Shown here piece after piece: positions 1 to 7,755 of a stretch of 64,000 nt of DNA. This DNA is from Deltaproteobacteria bacterium (lineage in GTDB: Bacteria > Desulfobacterota > DSM-4660 > Desulfatiglandales > HGW-15): contig JAFDEE010000034.1 in the NCBI GenBank assembly GCA_019310525.1, positions 1 through 64,000 of the forward strand, given 5' to 3'. A model generated the notes under the pieces. It was not told the origin of the DNA. It saw only the letters and a program-made list of their open reading frames with translations, and ran no database searches. Both the position numbers and the translations under genes were made by a program. Every line of letters starts with the position of its first letter. The first letter of the stretch is position 1.

Positions 1-275
1 AGATAAAAATCAAGCCTCCAAGGCAGAAAGTAAACTACTATCGGCTGAAGTCGATAGCTTCAAGGGTCGAGGGGTCGAGTGAAGATCATTTTTCCTTAAA
101 TCTCGATTTCTCACCCGAACCCTGGACTCCTTGAACTCTACTCAAAAAGACGATCCAACTGAAGTCTCAGCCTTAAGACTAGGGATTTCTCCCATTTCAA
201 GGTTGGGGCATCAAAAGGGAGCCTGACAGTCTTCCACCTGCTCCCAGTTAAAGTTAAAAATATATGCCCATTGCA

Positions 276-716
276 CTATATATCTCCGCTTTTTCTCATA
301 AGGAATTTGGCCTCTGCTCTTCTAATGCGCTCTTCCTGGTCATCTTTTCTCTTTCGAGCACCCTCCAATTTTGTCATCAAATCTTTGAAGTCAGCTGGCT
401 TCAAAAGATAGTCGAATGCGCCCAACTTCATCCCTTCAACAGCAGTTTCGGTAGTACCATGCCCTGTCAACATGATGACTTCTATCAATGGAAATCTCTT
501 CTTTATTTCCCTTAAAGTCTCAATACCATCCATACCGGGCATCTTTATATCAAGGATGACCACATCAACGTCTTTTTTTTCGAGTATTTCGAGGCATTTT
601 TTGCCACTATAAGCGGTCGTAACTTTTTCTCCTACCTCTTTCAATCTTAGAGAAAGCATTTCCACGAAATCTTTCTCATCATCGACTATAAGCACCCGAA
701 TTGGTATTTTTATCAT
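276..716 (-). CDS. Stand-alone receiver-domain response regulator
   Basis: The 146-residue protein is a single CheY-like receiver. It has the acidic pair at D12-D13, the phospho-acceptor D56 in VVILDIKMPGMDG, the switch T84 in IMLTGHG and the conserved lysine K106 in LLKPAD. About 25 charged residues follow and there is no DNA-binding output domain, so it must act through a protein partner or as a phosphorelay sink. The start is supported by AAAGGAG just upstream of ATG. It is the last gene of a minus-strand series of receivers and kinases surrounding an anion transporter, separated from the preceding kinase by a 149-base miniature element. Which kinase phosphorylates it cannot be read from the sequence. 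Confidence 0.9.
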   Translation of the reverse strand: MIKIPIRVLIVDDEKDFVEMLSLRLKEVGEKVTTAYSGKKCLEILEKKDVDVVILDIKMPGMDGIETLREIKKRFPLIEVIMLTGHGTTETAVEGMKLGAFDYLLKPADFKDLMTKLEGARKRKDDQEERIRRAEAKFLMRKSGDI

Positions 717-860
717 GGTATTTCAACTCCTTTAAAATCTCGACATTTTCTATACCTACTGTGATATATCTTCTTGAGTATACCAGGATACAAATTTGTG
801 GCGTTAGGATTAATAGGTCGCAATATGCCTGGTTCAATTCACTGAACAGTTATATTTGTT

Positions 861-1009
861 CAGTAGTGTCCGGTTAATTCGATGAGCAAAGGATATAACT
901 AGCTGAATATAAAAGCTTTTTAACTGGTTTCAAATGGAATCGACTTGAAATCATTGCAACAACTCGTGTCCAGTAAAAAGGTGAATATTCCTTTAACCGG
1001 ACACTACTG
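861..1009. repeat. 149-bp miniature inverted-repeat element with 9-bp target duplication
   Basis: Perfect 17-base terminal inverted repeats, CAGTAGTGTCCGGTTAA at 861-877 and its complement at 993-1009, bound a non-coding 149-base segment. The flanks carry the same 9 bases, ATATTTGTT, at 852-860 and 1010-1018, which is what a transposition event leaves. No transposase is encoded, so it would be a non-autonomous element mobilised from elsewhere. Its right end overlaps the 3' end of the receiver-kinase gene and provides that gene's stop codon. Confidence 0.85.
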
Positions 1010-2200
1010 ATATTTGTTTATTTTATCCATCAAATCATCCCGGCCAATTTGAGTTTGCACTTCATCTGTTCTATTTTTTTTTGGCAGTCGGACACAAAAG
1101 GTAGTTCCATTACCAAGTTCGCTCTTAACATCGATTCGTCCTCCCAATCTTTCGATGATGCCGCGAGAGACATATAATCCCAAACCTGTTCCTTGACCGG
1201 GATTTTTTGTAGTGAAAAATGGCTCAAAAATCTTATCCAGATTTTCCTTGGGGATTCCCTCCCCAGTATCACGCACCTTAAGCAAAACTTCCTGGTCCAT
1301 ATCTTCAACAATTATTCTCACCCTACCTTCAGGACCAGTCGCGTGAACCGCATTTGTTAATATATTGACCAAAACTTGTCTCAACCGGTACGGATCGCTC
1401 CATATGGTCTGCAGAGAAGCATCAATATCCCTGACAATTTCAATTTCCTTGTTCATCGCTTCACGACTTACAAGTAATAAAGCCTCATCCACCAACTCGG
1501 CCAAACTTACCTCAGTTAACGCAAAATCGTCTTTTCCAACAAATCCCAATAACTGGTGCGTAATCTTTCTAGCCCTTACAATGCTTTTTTCAATTTTATC
1601 CAAGGCCCGTTTTAAGTCGCATCTGAAAGGTATATCTGCCGCTTCTTCTCTTTTTAAGAGGAGATTCATCCAGCCAACCGATTCATTGATAATAGCGAGA
1701 GGATTATTTATTTCATGTGCGATACCAGCTGCCAAAGTTCCCAAGGATGCGAGTCTTTCAGTCGCAATCATCTGTTGCTCCATCTTTTCTCTAAATTCAG
1801 CATCTCTGATTTTTTCTTCTTCCCTGCAGACTTTTTCATGGGCTTGTTTTATCTTCCTAAAAAGATGTTCCAATTCTATAGGTTTACTTAGATAATCAAA
1901 GGCACCCGATTTGATGCCTTCAACCCCATCCTGTGTCGTCGCATGACCAGTCAGGAGTATGACCTCGGTCCGAGGGAATTTCGTTTTGATATGATGAAGT
2001 ACTTCGATCCCGTTCATGCCTGGCATCTTAACATCCAGTACCACCACATCCATAGGTTTCTTTTCTAAAATGGAGAGGCACTCTTCTCCAGTTGACGCCT
2101 CTTCAGGCAGAAGGCCTCTTTTTATCAGGCGCCTGGCGATAGTTTGCCGAAAATCCTCTTCGTCGTCAACTAGAAGAAGCCGCATTTCTTGCATGATCAT
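1004..2200 (-). CDS. Receiver-histidine kinase hybrid (REC-HisKA-HATPase)
   Basis: Residues 1-120 form a receiver with D56 in VVVLDVKMP, T84 and K106. A short coiled linker leads to a HisKA domain with H162 in GIAHEINNPLAI, then an HATPase domain with DTGEGIP and GTGLGLY boxes. There is no membrane segment, so it is a cytosolic kinase switched by its N-terminal receiver, probably by phosphotransfer from another kinase. The start follows GGAG by eight bases. It lies 30 bases downstream of the DASS transporter and is probably co-transcribed with it. The last codons and the TAG stop come from the inserted miniature element, so the original C-terminus was probably slightly different. Confidence 0.9.
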   Translation of the reverse strand: MIMQEMRLLLVDDEEDFRQTIARRLIKRGLLPEEASTGEECLSILEKKPMDVVVLDVKMPGMNGIEVLHHIKTKFPRTEVILLTGHATTQDGVEGIKSGAFDYLSKPIELEHLFRKIKQAHEKVCREEEKIRDAEFREKMEQQMIATERLASLGTLAAGIAHEINNPLAIINESVGWMNLLLKREEAADIPFRCDLKRALDKIEKSIVRARKITHQLLGFVGKDDFALTEVSLAELVDEALLLVSREAMNKEIEIVRDIDASLQTIWSDPYRLRQVLVNILTNAVHATGPEGRVRIIVEDMDQEVLLKVRDTGEGIPKENLDKIFEPFFTTKNPGQGTGLGLYVSRGIIERLGGRIDVKSELGNGTTFCVRLPKKNRTDEVQTQIGRDDLMDKINKYQ

Positions 2201-2230
2201 CCTCGCTTCTCCAACGCTTTGCCGCTGAAA

Positions 2231-3811
2231 TTACACTAGGCCAAGCACCCTCCACCACGCGGCTGCTACCAGTACCAGTATTGTCAACAGGACAGGAGTA
2301 GCTATAGCTCCAGCCTTTGCTAGGTCTGATGCCTTAAAATAACGGTAACTGTAAGAAATAGCATTTGGCGGACATCCGATCACCAGGAGCATGGCGAATG
2401 AAGTGGCCATACCAAGGCAAAGAGCTATGACTCTTGGGTCAACCCCTTCAAGCTGTGCCATAGGGATCACGATGGGGAGTATCAGGGCCGCTGCGGCCAC
2501 GTTGGCCATTGCATTTGTAACCAAGGCCCCGAAGGCCCCTACACCAATGAAAAGAAGCAGCCAACCTCCCCCCTGCACCAATGGGAAAAAGAGGTTGGCA
2601 AAGTACTCTGCAGCTCCAGAGTAACCCATGGCCAAGCCAAGGGATATGCCACCCCCAAAAATAAAAAGAGCTGTTCCCCATTCTAGGTCGGCGTGAATAT
2701 CCTCCCACTTCAAGACGCCTGAAAACACAAGGGCTGCCACACCTAACATGCCGGTTACAGAGTAGTGTATACCATGAAAATTTTTTGTGAGCCATAGCAG
2801 AAATGTCAAAGCTACAATTACAACGGTCTTTTTTTCCAGAGAAGTCCAAGAACCCAGATCTTCGTCGAATTGTGGCAACTTATATTTCGAATCGGGGCGA
2901 AATACGAAATAAACCACTGCTACCGCAGCAGGAACGGTTATCAAGGCTACCGGCATGGCAAACTTGATCCAGTCCAGGAATGTGATCTCTATCCCCGTAA
3001 ACTCCTTGAGAAAAGCAGCCGCCACCATATTCCTTCCGCCTCCCACCAGGGTTCCCATACCACCACATGAACAGGCGAAGGGCAGAGAGAGCATCATAAA
3101 TTTTGCCGTCCTGGTATGAGGCTCTATATTGGCGGCCCTCATCAAGGGAAGCATCGTCACAATGCCGATGGCGCAAGCCGCAGCATCGTGCATAAAGGAC
3201 GATGCAATTCCAAGACCCACGGATAGGATAAAGGTGAATCTAGTGACACTGGTTCCGGCTTTTCTAATGATAAAGTATCCGATTCGTTTTGTAAGGCCTG
3301 CCTTGTCCAACGAAATTGCAAATATAAGGCAGCACATGATAAAAACCACGACCGGATGCATATAAGGAGCCCAGGCATCTCTGACATCACAGATACGCAT
3401 AATGACAAGAAAAATGCCTATACAAATTGCCGTAATTTCAAGTGGGATGGGCTCGACAACAAAAAGAAAGACCAATACCACCAAAACAGCTAGGAATCTT
3501 TTGGCCTTTGGGGAGAGACCATTGAGATAATCAATTTTAACTCCGGTCAATTTTAATTTGATGGCTTTCTCACGCAGGAATAAGCCTGTGGAAACAGGGT
3601 TTCTTGGATCTTTTACCTCTAATATATAACCCTTTTTGTAATCCTTATGGGTAGTAGCCATTTTGAAATTTTGACTTACGCTCCGGAAAAGCATCCGGTC
3701 CTCATCACCAGTTATTCGGAATTTAGTACCTTCAGGTCTGGGCAAAAGCAGAACAACAATCCCAAGTATAAATGCCAAACAGAGCTGGAATCCTTTAGTT
3801 CTAAAAAACAT
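2231..3811 (-). CDS. DASS/SLC13-family sodium:anion symporter
   Basis: The 526-residue protein is a polytopic membrane transporter of the divalent anion:sodium symporter family. One N-terminal segment (about residues 8-25) is followed by a soluble stretch of about 70 residues, then about a dozen hydrophobic helices. The two family hairpin regions are visible as GTLVGGGRNMVAAAFL and TNAMANVAAAALILPI. Family substrates are sulfate, dicarboxylates or citrate; the exact anion cannot be told here. In a sulfate-reducing lineage sulfate or an organic acid is plausible. The position between receivers and a sensory kinase suggests a transporter whose expression or activity is tied to the same signal. 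The soluble N-terminal insertion is longer than usual for the family. Confidence 0.88.
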   Translation of the reverse strand: MFFRTKGFQLCLAFILGIVVLLLPRPEGTKFRITGDEDRMLFRSVSQNFKMATTHKDYKKGYILEVKDPRNPVSTGLFLREKAIKLKLTGVKIDYLNGLSPKAKRFLAVLVVLVFLFVVEPIPLEITAICIGIFLVIMRICDVRDAWAPYMHPVVVFIMCCLIFAISLDKAGLTKRIGYFIIRKAGTSVTRFTFILSVGLGIASSFMHDAAACAIGIVTMLPLMRAANIEPHTRTAKFMMLSLPFACSCGGMGTLVGGGRNMVAAAFLKEFTGIEITFLDWIKFAMPVALITVPAAVAVVYFVFRPDSKYKLPQFDEDLGSWTSLEKKTVVIVALTFLLWLTKNFHGIHYSVTGMLGVAALVFSGVLKWEDIHADLEWGTALFIFGGGISLGLAMGYSGAAEYFANLFFPLVQGGGWLLLFIGVGAFGALVTNAMANVAAAALILPIVIPMAQLEGVDPRVIALCLGMATSFAMLLVIGCPPNAISYSYRYFKASDLAKAGAIATPVLLTILVLVAAAWWRVLGLV

Positions 3812-3926
3812 TTTTCCTCCAAATCAGGATGCATTTTAGCCCATAGATTAATTAAATTTCATAAAGCAGCAAGATGCCACTTTCGTGTACCGTTAGGTTT
3901 TACAGGTCAAATGACGGATTAGAGAG

Positions 3927-4394
3927 TTATATCCGCTTTCGTTCTTGATAGGCCTCCCTGATCTTTGCAAGCAAATCATCAAGTTCACAAGGCTTGGTCA
4001 GGTAATCATATGCACCCAATGCAATGCCTTCTCTGGCAGCCTTTTCTGAGCCGTGGCCAGTCAACATAATAACCTTCATCCGCGGGTCTATTTTCTTGAA
4101 TATCTTCAAAACATCGATGCCATCCATGTCTTCCATCTTAAGATCCAAAACCGCCACATCAAAATCCTCACTTCGAAGAATCTGAATACCCTCAGACCCG
4201 CTGAATGCCTTTTTAACATCAATTCCCCTCTTACCCAACCTATTGGAGAGCACATTTGTGTAACCTTTTTCATCATCGACAAGTAAAAGCCTAATTCTCC
4301 CAGCATGCATGTCCGTCCGCCCGGCGCAAGTTCCCATCAGATCACTTCCAGTCCAAGACCTGTCAGATTTAGAGTTTTCTTTCTTTTCAGACAC
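3927..4394 (-). CDS. Stand-alone receiver-domain response regulator
   Basis: The protein (155 residues) starts at GTG, 8 bases after AGGAGA, and has a polar N-terminal extension of about 30 residues with no visible domain. The receiver follows, with LLLVDDEKGY, the acceptor aspartate in VAVLDLKMEDMDG, the switch threonine in IMLTGHGSE and lysine in YLTKPCELDD. No output domain is present. It is 10 bases from the next receiver gene, so the two are surely co-transcribed. An internal ATG near 4307 would give a conventional receiver without the extension; the Shine-Dalgarno supports the longer form. Confidence 0.85.
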   Translation of the reverse strand: MSEKKENSKSDRSWTGSDLMGTCAGRTDMHAGRIRLLLVDDEKGYTNVLSNRLGKRGIDVKKAFSGSEGIQILRSEDFDVAVLDLKMEDMDGIDVLKIFKKIDPRMKVIMLTGHGSEKAAREGIALGAYDYLTKPCELDDLLAKIREAYQERKRI

Positions 4395-4404
4395 GATTTT
4401 TCTC

Positions 4405-4836
4405 CTAAGTACGTCTGCCTGTAATCTCCTTCATGCGCGCTTCGATGATCTTGTTTTCATGTTGCCTCTTCTTGATAGCCGCTTCCTCTACCTTAGAGAC
4501 AAGCTCATCAATGTCACAAGGCTTCATCAAGTAATCAAAGGCGCCCAGTTTCATTCCTTCAATAGCTGATTCGACCGATCCGTGACCGGTAAGCATGATG
4601 ACCTCCACTAGAGGATATCTCGCTTTGATCAGCCGCAATGCCTCAATGCCATCCATAACTGGCATCTTGACATCAAGAATAACGACTTCAATACTTCTAT
4701 CCTCTTCGAGCCTATTCAAAGCCTCCTCTGCACTAACGGCAGAGATGATATTGAGTTCTCTTTTGGCCAAACGCTTTGTCATCGCTTCCACAAATGGAAC
4801 CTCATCGTCGACTAGAAGTACATTTGCATTAGGCAT
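4405..4836 (-). CDS. Stand-alone receiver-domain response regulator
   Basis: A 143-residue CheY-like receiver with VLLVDDEVPF, acceptor aspartate in VVILDVKMPVMDG, threonine in IMLTGHGSVE and lysine in YLMKPCDIDE. The start at 4836 is preferred because AAGGAGA sits just upstream; a start six codons earlier is open but lacks a ribosome site. The C-terminal 25 residues are a charged helix. It lies 65 bases downstream of the dCache kinase gene and shares the KxGAFDYLxKP surface with the other receivers in the block, so several of them may be paralogues that interact with the same kinase. Confidence 0.9.
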   Translation of the reverse strand: MPNANVLLVDDEVPFVEAMTKRLAKRELNIISAVSAEEALNRLEEDRSIEVVILDVKMPVMDGIEALRLIKARYPLVEVIMLTGHGSVESAIEGMKLGAFDYLMKPCDIDELVSKVEEAAIKKRQHENKIIEARMKEITGRRT

Positions 4837-4901
4837 ATATTGTTCTCCTTTCAAAAAAGCTCCTTCATTTTTACCATTCCACTCTGATTAGAGAAATCCC
4901 T

Positions 4902-6599
4902 TCATATATTGCTATCTTTTGCTATAGGAATGCACACATGAAATGTGGTTCCCACTTCAACGATGCTATGGACTTCTATTTCTCCTCCAAGTTTTTTGAT
5001 AATGCCATAGCAAATAGACAATCCCAGGCCGGTTCCCTTACCGATCGGTTTTGTGGTAAAGAAGGGGTCGAATATTCGTGTCAGATTGGCCTTTGGAATC
5101 CCAGGACCATTGTCAGATACCTCTATCTCGATATAATCCCCTTTTAATCGAGTCCTTACATCTATGGAGCCCCCAGCATTCTCCATGGCATCAAGGGCAT
5201 TATTGATTAGGTTCAAAAGCACCTGCTGCAACTCTGATATGGACATTCGGATAGAAGGCAAATCCCTTTGAAGATCTGTATTTATAGTTACATTGCTATA
5301 TCTCGCCCTTTGGGATGAAAGCGATACCACCTCTTCAATGAGGTCATTTACTTTGACATCCTGGATTGTTGAGTCTGTTTTTCTTGCAAAGCTTAGCAAT
5401 TTGTGAGTTATCTCCTTGCAGCGCATCCCCTGGACATGAATCTGCTTTAATGACCTTTTAAATTCATTATAATTTTCACTGTCATGGAATTCTTCATCTT
5501 CCAATAGATCTTCGATCCAACCAGCTTCCTCAACCATAATAGCCACAGGATTGTTGATCTCATGAGCTATACCGGCCGCCAGTTCACCGACGGATGCCAG
5601 TTTTCCCGCTTCAACAACCTGATCATTCATCATCTGTTTCTCACGATCCACTTTGGCAATACGGTTGACCATTGTTCTTGAGAGAATAAACGACATGGTT
5701 ATGATTGCGATACCACCCAGCATTATAATTGCAAAAGTCATCTTTAATGCCTTATGGTAATCGGAAAAGGCATCAGAGGCATTTTGCTGATAAACTAAAA
5801 GCCAGTCGCCGTTCTTAAGGAAGGCTACCACATAGATATTCTTATTACCGGAGTCATCCGGTCTTTCAATAATGCTTATGTCATCTTTGTTTTTCTTCCA
5901 ACTTTTTAAAAGGTCTATATAAGGTCCCTTTCTCGGTACAATCTCCAGAAGAGGCTTAGTCTGAAATTCTCCTTGTCTATTCAGAATAAAAGCAAATCCA
6001 GTTTCACCGATACGGATATTCTCTACAAGGTTGTTGAAGGCTCCAAAGTCTATGGTAGCCCTCAATATCCAATGCTCTCCTTTCCAATTTTCCCTTACTG
6101 CTATAATGAAGTGAGGCAGGCCGCGGAGGCCCAAAAAAACATCACTGATGAAATACTCCCTTCTCATAGCCTTTTGGAACCAATCAGCATTGTAATATAA
6201 AGCCTTTCTTAATTTAAAAGGGCCAGCATAAGCGACCTGAACCCCTCTAGCATTTATGACTCCAAGATCCACGAAAACGGGGGCATACTCGGTCTGAAGG
6301 GTTTCCAACCTGTCCCGAAGAAAAGATTGGTCCATCATTTCTTCGTAACTAAAGGTCTTAGCCATAGACCGAATATCTCCCAGTTTTTCCCTAAGAAAAC
6401 TATCAATGTTTTGTTTATGTTTTTGAACCAATTCTTTCAGATGAGCATAAACCTTTTCATGATAAGAAATGTTGAACTCATAAATCAAAATCCCACTGGC
6501 CAGAATCATGGGTGTGAAAGACACGATAATTATGATTAAGAACATGTTCCGGGCCAGTGACCGATAATAATCACTATTCATATTTTTAGCTTGATCCAT
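4902..6599 (-). CDS. Membrane sensor histidine kinase with periplasmic Cache-type domain
   Basis: This 565-residue kinase has a transmembrane helix at about 18-41, an extracytoplasmic domain at about 45-280 with the features of a double Cache ligand-binding domain, and a second helix at about 285-306. A HisKA domain follows with H346 in GIAHEINNP, and an HATPase domain with DNGPGIP and GTGLGLS boxes. It has no HAMP domain that I can clearly see; the linker is short. Cache kinases sense small organic ligands directly, so this is the probable input for the operon, possibly detecting the anion moved by the DASS transporter. The receivers on either side are the obvious targets. Confidence 0.9.
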   Translation of the reverse strand: MDQAKNMNSDYYRSLARNMFLIIIIVSFTPMILASGILIYEFNISYHEKVYAHLKELVQKHKQNIDSFLREKLGDIRSMAKTFSYEEMMDQSFLRDRLETLQTEYAPVFVDLGVINARGVQVAYAGPFKLRKALYYNADWFQKAMRREYFISDVFLGLRGLPHFIIAVRENWKGEHWILRATIDFGAFNNLVENIRIGETGFAFILNRQGEFQTKPLLEIVPRKGPYIDLLKSWKKNKDDISIIERPDDSGNKNIYVVAFLKNGDWLLVYQQNASDAFSDYHKALKMTFAIIMLGGIAIITMSFILSRTMVNRIAKVDREKQMMNDQVVEAGKLASVGELAAGIAHEINNPVAIMVEEAGWIEDLLEDEEFHDSENYNEFKRSLKQIHVQGMRCKEITHKLLSFARKTDSTIQDVKVNDLIEEVVSLSSQRARYSNVTINTDLQRDLPSIRMSISELQQVLLNLINNALDAMENAGGSIDVRTRLKGDYIEIEVSDNGPGIPKANLTRIFDPFFTTKPIGKGTGLGLSICYGIIKKLGGEIEVHSIVEVGTTFHVCIPIAKDSNI

Positions 6600-6600
6600 A

Positions 6601-7029
6601 TCAAGATCCAGGAGTTACCGATTTGTTGCTTCTTAGGGTTTTAATCCGCCGATATTTTGATTTTTCTAGAAGTTCACACACTATCTTTTTGAGCTTCTCT
6701 ATACTGTTTCCACTCTTTTCCACAAAGGCAGCAAAACTCGAAATACCCGGATGATTGATATAGACTGGGACAAAACTATGAATCACCACTGGCAAGGTGG
6801 GAATACGGTCCTGAAGCTTCTCCAAAATTTCAAGTTCACTTACATCTGGCAAATCAAGATCCAGTATAAGGAGATCAAGGGGCTCATGGCGGTAAATCCA
6901 TCTTAGCAACTCCATACCGTTTTTTGCCACACGAACTTGATACCCTTCCACCGTCATTTCACGCCTTAAAAAATCACGGACATGAGGATTTCGATCTGCT
7001 ACCAAAATTGTGAATCTCACTTTCCTCAT
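6601..7029 (-). CDS. Atypical receiver-domain protein
   Basis: The 142-residue protein has a receiver fold but with changes at the active site. The usual acidic pair is replaced by DR in LVADRNPHVRDFL, the acceptor aspartate is kept in LLILDLDLPDVSE, the switch threonine position reads VIHSFVP and the lysine is present in VEKSGNS. Loss of one magnesium-binding acid suggests altered or absent phosphorylation. It is the first gene of the minus-strand operon and ends one base before the kinase start, so the two are coupled. The C-terminus is a basic tail, KYRRIKTLRSNK. A role as a non-canonical regulator of the kinase is inference. Confidence 0.8.
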   Translation of the reverse strand: MRKVRFTILVADRNPHVRDFLRREMTVEGYQVRVAKNGMELLRWIYRHEPLDLLILDLDLPDVSELEILEKLQDRIPTLPVVIHSFVPVYINHPGISSFAAFVEKSGNSIEKLKKIVCELLEKSKYRRIKTLRSNKSVTPGS

Positions 7030-7140
7030 GGAATTGCCTGTTAATTATTCAAAAATCATTCAAATTCCGAAGCAATACCCCCGGGCGGGGCGTTTTTGCG
7101 TTTTTCGTACGGCCTAAGATGAAATGAAATATTTTAGACT

Positions 7141-7316
7141 AGTGTCCATCCATAAATGGCCAATTTCCGCAATCTCTGCGTCAGGCTCAAATTTTAATCC
7201 TCAAAATACTTCAATGTATTCCTGCGGTTAAAATTTTCGCCTTCCCCTCCGGGGCGTAGGCCTTACGGGCCGGAGGCTTGACCTTGCACAAATTTTCTCA
7301 TTTATGGATGGACACC
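7141..7316. repeat. Type A modular miniature element
   Basis: Terminal inverted repeats GTGTCCATCCATAAATG (7142-7158) and its complement (7299-7315) bound a 176-base non-coding unit. AGACT at 7136-7140 and 7317-7321 looks like a target duplication. Inside is the shared core, here in the orientation TTTTAATCC..GTATTCCTG..GTTAAAATTTTCGCC, plus a GC-rich module with CCTCCGGGGCGTAGGCC. The same core recurs at about a dozen sites in the window, with either this end type or the unrelated type B end. Confidence 0.85.
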
Positions 7317-7462
7317 AGACTACCCTATATAGAAGTATTGGAGAAGCAAGGGGTGTGCCGGTGAGCTTTTCTGGGATGGCAACATTCAACGTGTTGATAT
7401 TTAACGATATTTTAGCCTGTCAGAATTATCGTTGCTTTATTAATGTGAAAATCGCTGTCCAT

Positions 7463-7485
7463 ATTTTTTACAGAATGTAAAAAAT
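7463..7485. promoter_or_regulatory. AT-rich palindrome, possible operator
   Basis: Ten-base perfect arms, ATTTTTTACA and TGTAAAAAAT, flank the three bases GAA. It lies upstream of the receiver-kinase operon and downstream of the NtrC gene. It resembles a repressor or activator site more than a terminator because there is no GC-rich stem. The binding protein is unknown. Confidence 0.4.
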
Positions 7486-7596
7486 CAAATATATGAACTT
7501 AGTTCCAAACACCACATTTTGTTCAATCTCTGCGCCTGCATGTTCGTCTCTGCATACTGACAAAAGCGACACACACAGGCAGACGCGGACAGCTAG

Positions 7597-7700
7597 GCTT
7601 AATTTTTAATCCTGGAAATACTCCATGTATTCATGTGATTAAAATTCCCGCTTTCCTCTCCAGGTCGAAAGCTTGACTTTGAACAAGCTGAAACGTTTTG
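7597..7700. repeat. Decayed copy of the modular repeat core
   Basis: The segment reads TTTTTAATCCTGGAAATACT, then CATGTATTCATGTGATTAAA, then TTCCCGCTTTCC and CTTGACTTTGAACAA. This is the shared core of the element family with several substitutions. Clear terminal repeats are absent, so it is an old or truncated copy. Confidence 0.5.
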
Positions 7701-7755
7701 AAAATGGCTCAGCTATCTAATGATATTGTCCGGATCCCTGAATCTGAAACCGAGA

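Larger units (their letters stand above)
7030..7755. other. Intergenic control region of the signalling operon
   Basis: This 726-base stretch separates two minus-strand operons and has no convincing gene. It holds a complete type A miniature element (7141-7316), a long AT-rich palindrome (7463-7485) and a decayed copy of the repeat core (about 7597-7700). The promoter of the receiver-kinase operon must lie here or read through it from the NtrC gene; I could not pick out a clear -35/-10 pair on the minus strand. Confidence 0.6.

Noticed and set aside
3841-3900. Possible sigma-54 promoter upstream of the DASS gene (GTGGCATCTTGCTGC on the minus strand)
   Set aside because: The distance between the GG and GC elements is nine bases instead of ten and the match is poor.
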